64,000 nucleotides of DNA, from NCBI RefSeq assembly GCF_019396385.1, contig NZ_JAHKRN010000002.1, positions 1 to 64,000 on the forward strand, written 5' to 3'. The notes beneath the pieces were generated by a model that had not been told where the DNA came from, made no database searches, and saw only the letters and a list, made by a program, of their open reading frames with translations. The DNA comes from Nonomuraea harbinensis. GTDB taxonomy: Bacteria; Actinomycetota; Actinomycetes; Streptosporangiales; Streptosporangiaceae. This document shows positions 8,152 to 15,214 of this stretch, piece by piece. The number at the start of each line of letters is the position of its first letter. Positions within the stretch are counted from its first letter, which is position 1. The translations under genes and the position numbers were made by a program.

Positions 8152-8891
8152 CGCGACGGCGCGCAGGCGTCCGGGAGGGGAGGGACGGAGAGGCCGGGCG
8201 GCCGGTTGGGCACGCTGGCCGCGACCACGCGCTCGGACAGGCAGGTCGTCAGCCGGGCCGGGCGGACGCGCGGCGGCACCCGGCCACCGGCCACCGTCGT
8301 CGCCACCCGGACGGCCAGCGACAGGTGCTCGGCGCAGCGCCGGCGCACCTTCGCCTCCAGGCCCACGACCTGGGCCAGCCGGAGCCGCAGCGGCTCCAGG
8401 GTGGCGGTCCGCTGCAGGCCGTCGAGGTCCTCCAGGCGGTCCGGCCAGCGCAGGTCCTCGCGCAGCCGCGCCTCCACCTCGGCGACGATGCTCCCGGCCC
8501 GCCGCCCTTCCTGGCGCAGCCGGGTGGCGATGGTGACCGCCGTGAAGATGGTGAGGTCGTAGTCGGCGAGCCGGCCCGCGAGCGCGGCGGCGAGCACCTG
8601 GACGCGGTGCGTCAGGCCGTCGGCGCTCCAGCCGAGCACCAGCAGCCGGTCGGCGGCCGGCTCGACATGCCAGCCCGCGAGCCGCAGTTCGCGGGCCATC
8701 CGGTGGTACAGGCTCCACCTGTCACCGTCGCCGTCGATCCAGATCTGGACGCCGCCGAAGGGCAGGTCTGACACGTTGACCGGCTCGCCGTCGGGGGCTG
8801 ACCGCGCGCAGATGCGCTGGATCACCCGCTCCTGCACTGGCGAGACCGGGGTTCTGGTGAACCAGGGACTGACCTGGTGATCGATGGTCAC
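8148..8891 (-). CDS. Unknown protein heading the racemase operon, 247 aa
   Basis: A 247-residue protein I do not recognise. The N-terminal half looks globular (GGVQIWIDGDGDRWSLYHRM, then LRLAGWHVEPAADRLLVLGW), and the C-terminal half is mainly helical and Arg-rich (about residues 120-210). No membrane segment or signal peptide is seen. The GTG start at 8891 follows GGGAGG on the reverse strand, nine bases upstream. It is the first gene of the coupled operon and faces the XRE/DUF5753 regulator across a 225-base divergent promoter region, so that regulator is the natural candidate controller. Confidence 0.7.
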   Translation of the reverse strand: MTIDHQVSPWFTRTPVSPVQERVIQRICARSAPDGEPVNVSDLPFGGVQIWIDGDGDRWSLYHRMARELRLAGWHVEPAADRLLVLGWSADGLTHRVQVLAAALAGRLADYDLTIFTAVTIATRLRQEGRRAGSIVAEVEARLREDLRWPDRLEDLDGLQRTATLEPLRLRLAQVVGLEAKVRRRCAEHLSLAVRVATTVAGGRVPPRVRPARLTTCLSERVVAASVPNRPPGLSVPPLPDACAPSR

Positions 8892-8964
8892 GTCCGGCCA
8901 CCTCCCTGCCGAGCGGCTCCGTTGAGCGTCCGGCTGTCAGGTAACAGTTTCCACGTGTCGTACG

Positions 8965-8994
8965 ATACTGGCTAGATGCGGGATAGTGTGTCAA
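8965..8994 (-). promoter_or_regulatory. Putative sigma-70-type promoter for the racemase operon
   Basis: On the reverse strand TTGACA (8994-8989) is followed 18 bases later by CAGTAT (8970-8965), a good housekeeping promoter for an actinomycete. Transcription would start near 8958, giving a leader of about 65 bases before the GTG at 8891. The same 225-base region also carries an inverted repeat TGACC-N5-GGTCA at 9039-9053. Confidence 0.5.
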
Positions 8995-9116
8995 CTCTCA
9001 GTTTTCGCCGAAAGAAGATGCCCCGGGTGCGGGAAGGGTGACCTGTCCGGTCAGGACGTCCCGCCGAGGGGTCAGGTCTACGCTTGATTGCGTATTACGG
9101 GTAGCAGGAGGCATGC

Positions 9117-10373
9117 GTGGCGAAGTTCGCCGAGCGACTCGACCTGGCGCTGGCCAAGCGCGGTTTCACGGGTGCTCAGGTCGCCGCAGCGCTCACCGAG
9201 GCCGGAATCCCCATCACCCGCGCCTACGTCAGCCAGTTGCGCACGGGAAAGCAGACCAACCCCACGCTCCAGGTGCTGCGGGCGCTGGCCGCGTGCCTCC
9301 AGGTGAGCGTGGGCTGGCTGGTGGGCGAGGATCACGTCGAGGCCGGCACGGTCGAGGACCTGCAGCTCCGTGCGGCCGGCATCGGCCTGTCCGCGTCCGG
9401 GCTCTCCGAGAGCTCGCTGTCCGTCCTGCGGGGGGTGATCGAGCTGGCCCGCAAGGCGGAGGACCTGCCCGCGGACCCGGAGCCCGCCATGGAGATCCCC
9501 GACGCGGCCGCGCCGCTGGAGGAGTCCGTGCGCCGCGCGCTCGGCGAGCGGCTCCACTCGCTGCGCCTGGCCGCGCAGCTGTCGCCGGAGAAGGTGGAGG
9601 CCGTGCTCGGCAAGGGCGCCATCGCGGTCGAGGCGGTCGAGCAGGGCCGCATCGCCCCGGCCCCCGCCACGGTCGAGCGCCTGCTCACCCTGTACGGCGT
9701 CACCGCCATGCCCGCGCGCGAGTACGTCCTGTCGATCGCGCGCGGCGAGCGCGAGCTCGAATGGTACGACTCGAGCAACTTCCCCGTATGGCTGGCCACG
9801 ACCTGCTCCATCGACAGCAGGGCGTCGGTGATCCGCACCTATCACACCCACTTCGTGCCGCCGCTGCTGCAGACCGAGGACTACGCGCTCGCGGCGATCG
9901 CGGCGGCCGACATGGGATCTTTCCGGCACACCACGGCCGACTCGGCGGTGGACATCCTGGCCGCCCGCCAGCGGCTCATCCTGGGGCCGAACGGACCGGT
10001 CGTGTGGGCGGTCATGGACGAGGGCGTGCTGCTCCGCTCGATCACCGAGACCCCCGTGCTGCTCGATCAGCTCAACCGGCTGATCGAGTTCGCCAAACGC
10101 CCCAATATCTCTCTGCATATCGTGCCGATGGAGGATCCCGCTTACGTCCCGCGTACCGGCCCGTTCACGCTCTGGCGTTTCGACGAGGCGTTCGAGCCCG
10201 ACATCGCGTGCGCGCACGCGCTGGAGGCGGACGAACTGATCACGGACGCCGTTCAGGTGGAGGCCTATCACCAGGCCTTCACCAAGCTGTCGGTGACCAC
10301 GACCACCCGCGACGAGACCCTTGAGACGCTGTGCGCCCACCGCGACAGGCTCGCCCGCGCCGTGGGGAATTGA
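9117..10373 (+). CDS. XRE-family regulator with DUF5753 (Scr1-type) C-terminus
   Basis: A 418-residue DNA-binding protein. Residues 1-72 form an HTH domain (RAYVSQLRTGKQTNPTLQVL, then VGWLVG) that recalls EspR-type HTH domains. A second, weaker HTH-like stretch lies at about 140-205 (LHSLRLAAQLSPEKVEAVLG, ending with YGV). Residues from about 210 match DUF5753 (LEWYDSSN, then IRTYHTHFVPPLLQTEDYA, VMDEGVLLR, HIVPMEDPAY). Such proteins regulate development, antibiotic genes or neighbouring small genes in actinomycetes. The GTG start follows AGGAGG (9106-9111). It is divergent from the racemase operon, which makes it the likely local regulator. Two HTH regions in one DUF5753 protein is less common than the single-HTH form. 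Confidence 0.85.
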   Translation: MAKFAERLDLALAKRGFTGAQVAAALTEAGIPITRAYVSQLRTGKQTNPTLQVLRALAACLQVSVGWLVGEDHVEAGTVEDLQLRAAGIGLSASGLSESSLSVLRGVIELARKAEDLPADPEPAMEIPDAAAPLEESVRRALGERLHSLRLAAQLSPEKVEAVLGKGAIAVEAVEQGRIAPAPATVERLLTLYGVTAMPAREYVLSIARGERELEWYDSSNFPVWLATTCSIDSRASVIRTYHTHFVPPLLQTEDYALAAIAAADMGSFRHTTADSAVDILAARQRLILGPNGPVVWAVMDEGVLLRSITETPVLLDQLNRLIEFAKRPNISLHIVPMEDPAYVPRTGPFTLWRFDEAFEPDIACAHALEADELITDAVQVEAYHQAFTKLSVTTTTRDETLETLCAHRDRLARAVGN

Positions 10374-10541
10374 TCGTTCCACCACACCCGATAGAACGAA
10401 AGAGCATAAATCCCAAAAAATCTAGGGCTGGGTGCTTGGATAAAGGGATTTTTCCACCATTATGAATTTGGGCAACCGAGTGGGGTCAGCAACCGGAACT
10501 TTCCCAACAGAAAGTGGGCGAGGGGAAAGGGGCGACACCCA
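10374..10541. promoter_or_regulatory. AT-rich intergenic region before the DUF574 gene
   Basis: These 168 bases are visibly richer in A/T than everything around them. They include an AAATCCC / GGGATTT inverted repeat (10408-10414 with 10445-10451) and A/T runs near 10405-10425. The start of the DUF574 gene at 10542 has only a weak purine-rich site (GGGGAAAGGGG). The region probably holds the promoter and an operator; no exact -10/-35 pair is convincing. Confidence 0.4.
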
Positions 10542-11375
10542 ATGCGCCAGCGGGCTATCCGAAACCTGGCCAATCTCGACACTACCCATGCACGGGTTAC
10601 CCGCATACTCGACGCGGCGACGGGAGGAAAGAACAACTTCAGAGCCGACAGGGAGGCGGTCAACCGCTACGACGTGGCCGCCGAGATCACCACTGCTGCC
10701 GCACAAGCCATTCTCGGGTATTTATCACGGGTCGTACGCCACCTGGCGCTGGAGGGCGTCGACCAGTTCCTGATCGTGGGCAGCGGGGTGCCGAGCGGCC
10801 TGCCACCGGGCCGCAGACTGCACGACATCGCACGCGAGACGCCGCGCACGGCGTCCGCCCGGGTCGTGTACATCGAGAACGACCCGATGGTGCTGGCCAA
10901 CGCGCAAGCCACCATCGAGCCGATCACCGATCTCGTGCGGGTGGTCGAGGGTGACATCCCGCAGATCGACGAGATCCTGGACGACCGTGTCGTGCGCACG
11001 TTCGTGGACTGGAACCGGCCCATGGCCTGGGTCGTGGTCTCGGGCCACAACGTGAGCGACGACGAGCAGGCCCGTCACGTCATCAAGCGGCTGCGGGAGA
11101 ACGCGCCGCGGGGCAGCTACCTGGCCCTGCTGCAGACCACGTTCGACGGCATCCCGCGGGAGTTGCTGCCGGCGATCAACGATCTGCTGGCGATGACGCT
11201 GCCGGGACACGCGGTCCGTACCCGCAAGGAGCTCGAAGCCCTGCTGGAAGGGCTGGAACTGCTGGAACCGGGGCTGGTGTGGGTCCCGGAGTGGCGGCCG
11301 GACGGCGACGACGACGCCTGCGCCGACCAGCCCGGCAGTTCGGGCAACTACGGGGCGGTGGCGCTGCTGCCATGA
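10542..11375 (+). CDS. DUF574 / SAV2177-type SAM-dependent methyltransferase
   Basis: A 277-residue protein of the actinobacterial DUF574 (S-adenosyl methyltransferase, SAV2177-like) family. Visible family marks are ARVTRILDAATGGKNNFRAD near the N-terminus (usually a nucleotide-like 'Y-LGGKDNF-AD'), the SAM site around QFLIVGSGVPSG, VVYIENDPMVLANA after strand two, and a C-terminal GNYGAVALL. The natural substrate of this family is unknown. It lies downstream of the XRE/DUF5753 gene, and pairing with HTH regulators is common for the family in actinomycetes, so a regulatory link is possible. The N-terminal RNLANLDTTHARVTR is less conserved than usual. A palindromic terminator follows at 11408. 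Confidence 0.85.
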   Translation: MRQRAIRNLANLDTTHARVTRILDAATGGKNNFRADREAVNRYDVAAEITTAAAQAILGYLSRVVRHLALEGVDQFLIVGSGVPSGLPPGRRLHDIARETPRTASARVVYIENDPMVLANAQATIEPITDLVRVVEGDIPQIDEILDDRVVRTFVDWNRPMAWVVVSGHNVSDDEQARHVIKRLRENAPRGSYLALLQTTFDGIPRELLPAINDLLAMTLPGHAVRTRKELEALLEGLELLEPGLVWVPEWRPDGDDDACADQPGSSGNYGAVALLP

Positions 11376-11407
11376 TCCGCGGAACACCGCCGTCCGGGCC
11401 GAGGGCA

Positions 11408-11426
11408 CCGCCCCGGCCCGGGGCGG
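11408..11426. terminator. Palindromic intrinsic terminator
   Basis: CCGCCCCGG-C-CCGGGGCGG is a perfect inverted repeat between the convergent DUF574 and DUF4253 genes. It can serve both strands; there is no T-run. Confidence 0.6.
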
Positions 11427-11439
11427 CGGCGCCCGCGCG

Positions 11440-12258
11440 TCAGTCCCACCAGAAGGACCAGGCGTGCGAGCCGATCAACTGCCCGGCGTACCCGTGCAGG
11501 TCGCCGGGACCCTGGAGCACGTTGTCAGGGCAGAACGTCCAGTGTTCGGCCGCCACGTGCAGCGCGTGCTCCTGATCGGCCGGAGGCGCGGCCACGCTGA
11601 TCTCCAGCGTGTTGAACCCGACGCCGACCACCCGCGCCCCGAAGCGGTCCTCCCAGCTGCGCACCACGGCGGCCAGCGGCACCATCCACTCGTTGTGGTG
11701 CAGCGCGCCCTGCCAGCCCATCGCGGCCAGCGCGTCGGCGCCCCTCTCCGCGGCCACGAGCCCCAGCGGCATGCCCTTGACCGCCAGCTCGTCCGCGTAC
11801 CAGGCGGCCACCACGTCCGGATCGGCGACCGGCCGGCCCGCGGGCGCGAGCCCCGGGCAGATCGCCCCGTACGGCTCCAGCTCGGCCAGCGCGTCGGCCG
11901 GCATCTGCGCCACCCATTCCTCCCAGACCTCCGCCATGAAGCCCTCGGCGGTGAAGTGGTCGATCTGCACCGGATCGTCCGGCACCACCTGCCCCACCGA
12001 CCACGGCTGGGCCGACTCGTCCAGCAGGACCGGCCACAGCCCGCTGCGCGGATGCTCCTCGCGGAAGCGCCGCCAGTCGTCGCCCGTCGCGGGCTCGTCG
12101 CTCATCCAGAACGCGGGCCTGACGGGCTCACCCTGGCCGGTGTAGCCCGGATCGGGCCAGATCACCTCGCCCTCGGGCAGCCCCGCCGACAGGCCGCGCC
12201 CCCTGCCGCCGTCGGCGAAGAGCCGGCACAGCTCGCCCGGCAGCCGATGATCGTTCAT
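11440..12258 (-). CDS. DUF4253 domain protein
   Basis: A 272-residue soluble protein. The C-terminal two thirds fit DUF4253: WEDRFGARVVGVGFNTLEISVAAPP and the closing HAWSFWWD are typical. Function is unknown for this family, which is common in actinomycetes and sometimes found near toxin-immunity loci. The N-terminal part (about 1-130) describes a different, acidic and Trp-rich region. The gene starts with ATG at 12258 and diverges from the HAD hydrolase gene at 12395. Confidence 0.8.
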   Translation of the reverse strand: MNDHRLPGELCRLFADGGRGRGLSAGLPEGEVIWPDPGYTGQGEPVRPAFWMSDEPATGDDWRRFREEHPRSGLWPVLLDESAQPWSVGQVVPDDPVQIDHFTAEGFMAEVWEEWVAQMPADALAELEPYGAICPGLAPAGRPVADPDVVAAWYADELAVKGMPLGLVAAERGADALAAMGWQGALHHNEWMVPLAAVVRSWEDRFGARVVGVGFNTLEISVAAPPADQEHALHVAAEHWTFCPDNVLQGPGDLHGYAGQLIGSHAWSFWWD

Positions 12259-12394
12259 GCCCTACCATTCCGAGACGGAATCCTGCCTCCGAGATGGTAG
12301 TGCCGCCACTCGCTTCAGGACTTTTGTCCTGGGCGATCCCGTATCAACGAATCCCGCGCACCGTCATCGGCCGGGCTTCCGGCGTTCGGCCACA

Positions 12395-12988
12395 ATGGGG
12401 GTCGTGACGACCTTCGACGCCATCCTGTGCGACCTCGACGGCGTGCTGCGCCAGTTCGACCATGCCGTCCAAGCCGACATCGAGGCCCGCTACGGGCTGC
12501 CGCTGGCGTCCACCGCCTTCGACCCGGCGCTCATCATGCCCGCGACGCTCGGCCACATCACCGAGGCGCAGTGGGCCGAGTCGATCGTCGCCGCGCTGGG
12601 CGGAGGAGAGCAGGCCGAGAAGGCGGTCGAGGAGTTCATGGCGGTGCCGTTCCGGGTGGACGAGGAGGTGCGGGCGCTGCTGGCGGCGGCGCGGGCGCGG
12701 ATGCCCCTGGTGCTCGTCACCAACGCCATGGACACCCTGGAGGATCACCTCGAACGGCTGGAGCTGACGGCCTTCGCCGACGCCGTGGTCAGCAGCGCGC
12801 GGGTCGGCCTGGCCAAGCCCGACCGGCGCATCTACGAGCTCGCCGCCGACCTGGCCGGGGTCGCGCCCGGACGCTGCCTGTTCGTGGACGACCGGCTGGA
12901 GAACGTGGTGGCCGCCAGGGCGCTCGGCATGACCGGCGTGCACTTCCGGAGCGTCGCGGACCTCGCGGCCGTGCTGCCGCCGTCGTGA
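12395..12988 (+). CDS. HAD-superfamily hydrolase
   Basis: A 197-residue phosphatase-like protein. Motif I is ILCDLDGVLRQ (near residue 9-19), motif II LVLVTNAMDTL (about 105-115), the motif III lysine is in GLAKPDRRIYE (about 139-149), and motif IV is RCLFVDDRLENV (about 160-171). A short helical cap fits subfamily IA-type members; the substrate is unknown. The start is uncertain: ATG at 12395 or GTG at 12404 are in the same frame, neither with a strong ribosome site, so leaderless translation is possible. It ends at the convergent terminator at 12997. Confidence 0.82.
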   Translation: MGVVTTFDAILCDLDGVLRQFDHAVQADIEARYGLPLASTAFDPALIMPATLGHITEAQWAESIVAALGGGEQAEKAVEEFMAVPFRVDEEVRALLAAARARMPLVLVTNAMDTLEDHLERLELTAFADAVVSSARVGLAKPDRRIYELAADLAGVAPGRCLFVDDRLENVVAARALGMTGVHFRSVADLAAVLPPS

Positions 12989-12996
12989 CCCCCTTC

Positions 12997-13024
12997 CCGG
13001 CACGGCCCCGGCCCGCCGTGCCGG
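12997..13024. terminator. Bidirectional intrinsic terminator
   Basis: A perfect 10-bp stem CCGGCACGGC / GCCGTGCCGG (12997-13006 with 13015-13024) with an eight-base loop lies between the convergent HAD and TIGR03118-type genes, flanked by TT and AAA. Confidence 0.75.
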
Positions 13025-13036
13025 AAAGGCCGGGGG

Positions 13037-14143
13037 TCAGTAGCCGCGGTACGGCGACTTCGACTGGTTGCCGCTGTCGGTGGTCGGCGTCGCCGCCGGC
13101 GTCGGGGCCTTCGTCCCGGCGGGCCTGATCATGCCGAGCAGCCCGTGCTTGCCGCCGTCCGAGCCGGCCGAGAACCAGAGCGTGTTCTCGCCGCCGATGG
13201 CGGCCGTGCCGGGCTCCAGGTCCCACAGACCCGGCAGCGTGATCGGGCGGTTGTCCGCCGCGCGCAGGGCGCCCAGGTGGCGGTTGCCGCGGTAGGCGTG
13301 GATGGTGCCGTCGCCGAAGTTGCCGACCAGCAGCGCGCCCGCGTACCTGCCCATGCCGCGCGGCGCCTTGGTGATCGCCCACGGCGCGTTCAGGCCGACC
13401 CGGGCGATGCGGCCGGTCAGGCGGCCGTTCAGGTCGAAGCGGCTGACGAAGCCCTTGCCGCTGCCGGCCACGGACTTGCCGGTCTCCGAGTCGCGCAGGG
13501 CGTAGGCGACCCAGACGTTCCCGTTCACGACCTCCACGTTGAACGGATGGTAGTTGGCCGGGACCGTGCGGTCCCTGAACTGCGAGCGCGACAGCCTGAT
13601 GCGACGGAAGTCCTCGTCGAAGGCGTGCAGACGGCCGCCCGCGAAGTCCGCGGCGAGCAGGAACGCGCCGTCGTCGGTCTCGGCCATGGCCAGGCCCTTG
13701 TAGTCGGCGCCGCGGGTGAACGCGCCGATGATCGCGTTCTTCGGGTCCACCTCGGCGTTCCAGCCGGTGATCGCGCCGCTGGGGCTGGAGAAGATGAAGG
13801 TGGCGGGCTTGCCCTTGACGGTGAAGCCCTCACTGCCGTTGAACACCTGCCCCGTCGGGGCGCCGCCTGGGATGGCGACCTCGGTCCGCTCCTTCTTGCC
13901 CTGGCCGGAGTAGACGGTGGCGGTGCCCGTCCCGGCGTTGGAGACCCACAGGGTCTTGCCCATGGCCAGCCCCCACGGGTTGACCAGCTTGGGATCGGTG
14001 ACGGCCGCCTTCCCGCGGACATCGGACACCAGGCCGACGACGTCGAACCGGTTCTGCTTCGGTGTGGTGGCCTGCGCGGGAATGGTGAGGGTGGCTGCCG
14101 TCGAGACGGCGACAGCGCAGGCCGTGATGATGCGTAACCGCAT
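13037..14143 (-). CDS. TIGR03118-type secreted beta-propeller-like protein
   Basis: A 368-residue exported protein. Residues 1-26 are a signal peptide ending PAQATT. The mature part matches the TIGR03118 pattern: RFDVVGLVSDVRGKAAVTDP then LVNPWGLAM, SNAGTGTATVYSGQG, FIFSSPSGAITGWN, GDGTIHAYR and TLWFSAGSDGGKHGLLGMI. Repeating short beta segments suggest an NHL/SMP-30-like propeller. The family's role is unknown; it is usually assumed to act outside the cell. The C-terminus is a Pro/Thr/Ser tail. The ATG at 14143 has GGAGG five bases upstream, which sets the start well inside a longer open frame. Confidence 0.85.
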   Translation of the reverse strand: MRLRIITACAVAVSTAATLTIPAQATTPKQNRFDVVGLVSDVRGKAAVTDPKLVNPWGLAMGKTLWVSNAGTGTATVYSGQGKKERTEVAIPGGAPTGQVFNGSEGFTVKGKPATFIFSSPSGAITGWNAEVDPKNAIIGAFTRGADYKGLAMAETDDGAFLLAADFAGGRLHAFDEDFRRIRLSRSQFRDRTVPANYHPFNVEVVNGNVWVAYALRDSETGKSVAGSGKGFVSRFDLNGRLTGRIARVGLNAPWAITKAPRGMGRYAGALLVGNFGDGTIHAYRGNRHLGALRAADNRPITLPGLWDLEPGTAAIGGENTLWFSAGSDGGKHGLLGMIRPAGTKAPTPAATPTTDSGNQSKSPYRGY

Positions 14144-14252
14144 CCGTGCCTCCTTGTTAGCGCTTGTGACGCGAGATACGCGAGATCCGGGATTCCGGTT
14201 CAGTACGGTCTCGAAGCAGGTTTTCGCGCTGTCTGAAGGGGAGTGAAGGGGA

Positions 14253-14987
14253 ATGGACGCGTTGGGCATCGACATCGGCGGCTCCGGGATCAAGGGCGCG
14301 CCCGTCGACGTGCGGGCCGGCGAGCTGACCGCGGAGCGGCTGCGCATCCCCACCCCGCACCCCGCCGAGCCGGGTGCCGTCGCGGACGCGGTGGCGCGGA
14401 TCGTCCGGCACTTCGACTGGACGGGCCCGGTCGGCGTGACGTTCCCCGGGGTGGTCGTGGACGGCGTGGTGAGGACCGCGGTCAACCTGAAAGGTTCGTG
14501 GGCGGGCGTGCACGCGGGCGAGCTGTTCGGGGGCGCGACCGTGCTCAACGACGCCGACGCCGCCGGCATGGCCGAGATGACGTACGGCAAGGGCCAGGGG
14601 CAGCCCGGCGTCGTGCTCATGCTGACGTTCGGCACCGGGATCGGCAGCGCGCTGTTCGCGGACGGCGTGCTCGTGCCCAACACCGAGCTGGGTCACCTGC
14701 AGTTGCACGGCACGGACGCCGAGCACCGGGCCTCCGACCGGGCGCGCGAGGAGCACGGCCTGGGCTGGCACAAGTGGGCCGAGCGGGTGGAGGAGTACCT
14801 CAGGCACGTCGAGATGCTGTTCACCCCCTCCCTGATCGTCATCGGCGGCGGCGTGAGCAAGAAGGCCGACAAGTTCCTGCCGCACATCAGCCTCGACACG
14901 CCCGTCGTCCCGGCCGCCCTGCTGAACCAGGCGGGCATCATCGGCGCCGCCCGGGCGGCGGCCCAGGCCGGCGCGCACGCTGGGTGA
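14253..14987 (+). CDS. ppgK: Polyphosphate glucokinase
   Basis: A 244-residue ROK-family kinase that phosphorylates glucose to glucose-6-phosphate using polyphosphate (or ATP), feeding glycolysis in the cytosol. The N-terminal [16 protein letters not shown] is the phosphate-binding motif of [31 protein letters not shown] and [12 protein letters not shown] are further marks; NDAD supplies the catalytic Asp. [10 protein letters not shown] is the ROK-like glucose-binding segment, and [15 protein letters not shown] closes the nucleotide site. Length agrees with actinobacterial PpgK. The ATG is preceded by AAGGGGA. It diverges from the TIGR03118-type gene. Confidence 0.93.
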   Translation: MDALGIDIGGSGIKGAPVDVRAGELTAERLRIPTPHPAEPGAVADAVARIVRHFDWTGPVGVTFPGVVVDGVVRTAVNLKGSWAGVHAGELFGGATVLNDADAAGMAEMTYGKGQGQPGVVLMLTFGTGIGSALFADGVLVPNTELGHLQLHGTDAEHRASDRAREEHGLGWHKWAERVEEYLRHVEMLFTPSLIVIGGGVSKKADKFLPHISLDTPVVPAALLNQAGIIGAARAAAQAGAHAG

Positions 14988-15199
14988 CGGACCGCCCACA
15001 CCGCGGGCCAAAACGTGACCATGACTCATGGCAACCGATCTCGGCTTAGGGGAGTCTCATCTATGACCGTGGTCGCCCACGATGCAACTCTGGGGAGAGT
15101 GGGCCGGTCGCGGGCGATCACGGTCAACGGAATTCGAGATGCGCGCGACGCGCCCGTCGGGCACGATGGGCCGTTGGCTCCCGGCACGCGGGGCCCGAA

Positions 15200-15205
15200 T
15201 ATCCT
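15200..15205 (+). promoter_or_regulatory. Putative -10 element of a leaderless hrpA mRNA
   Basis: TATCCT fits the TAnnnT -10 consensus and ends nine bases before the ATG at 15215. Transcription would begin within a few bases of the start codon, and no Shine-Dalgarno sequence is present, which fits leaderless translation. Confidence 0.4.
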
Positions 15206-15214
15206 GAAAGCAGT

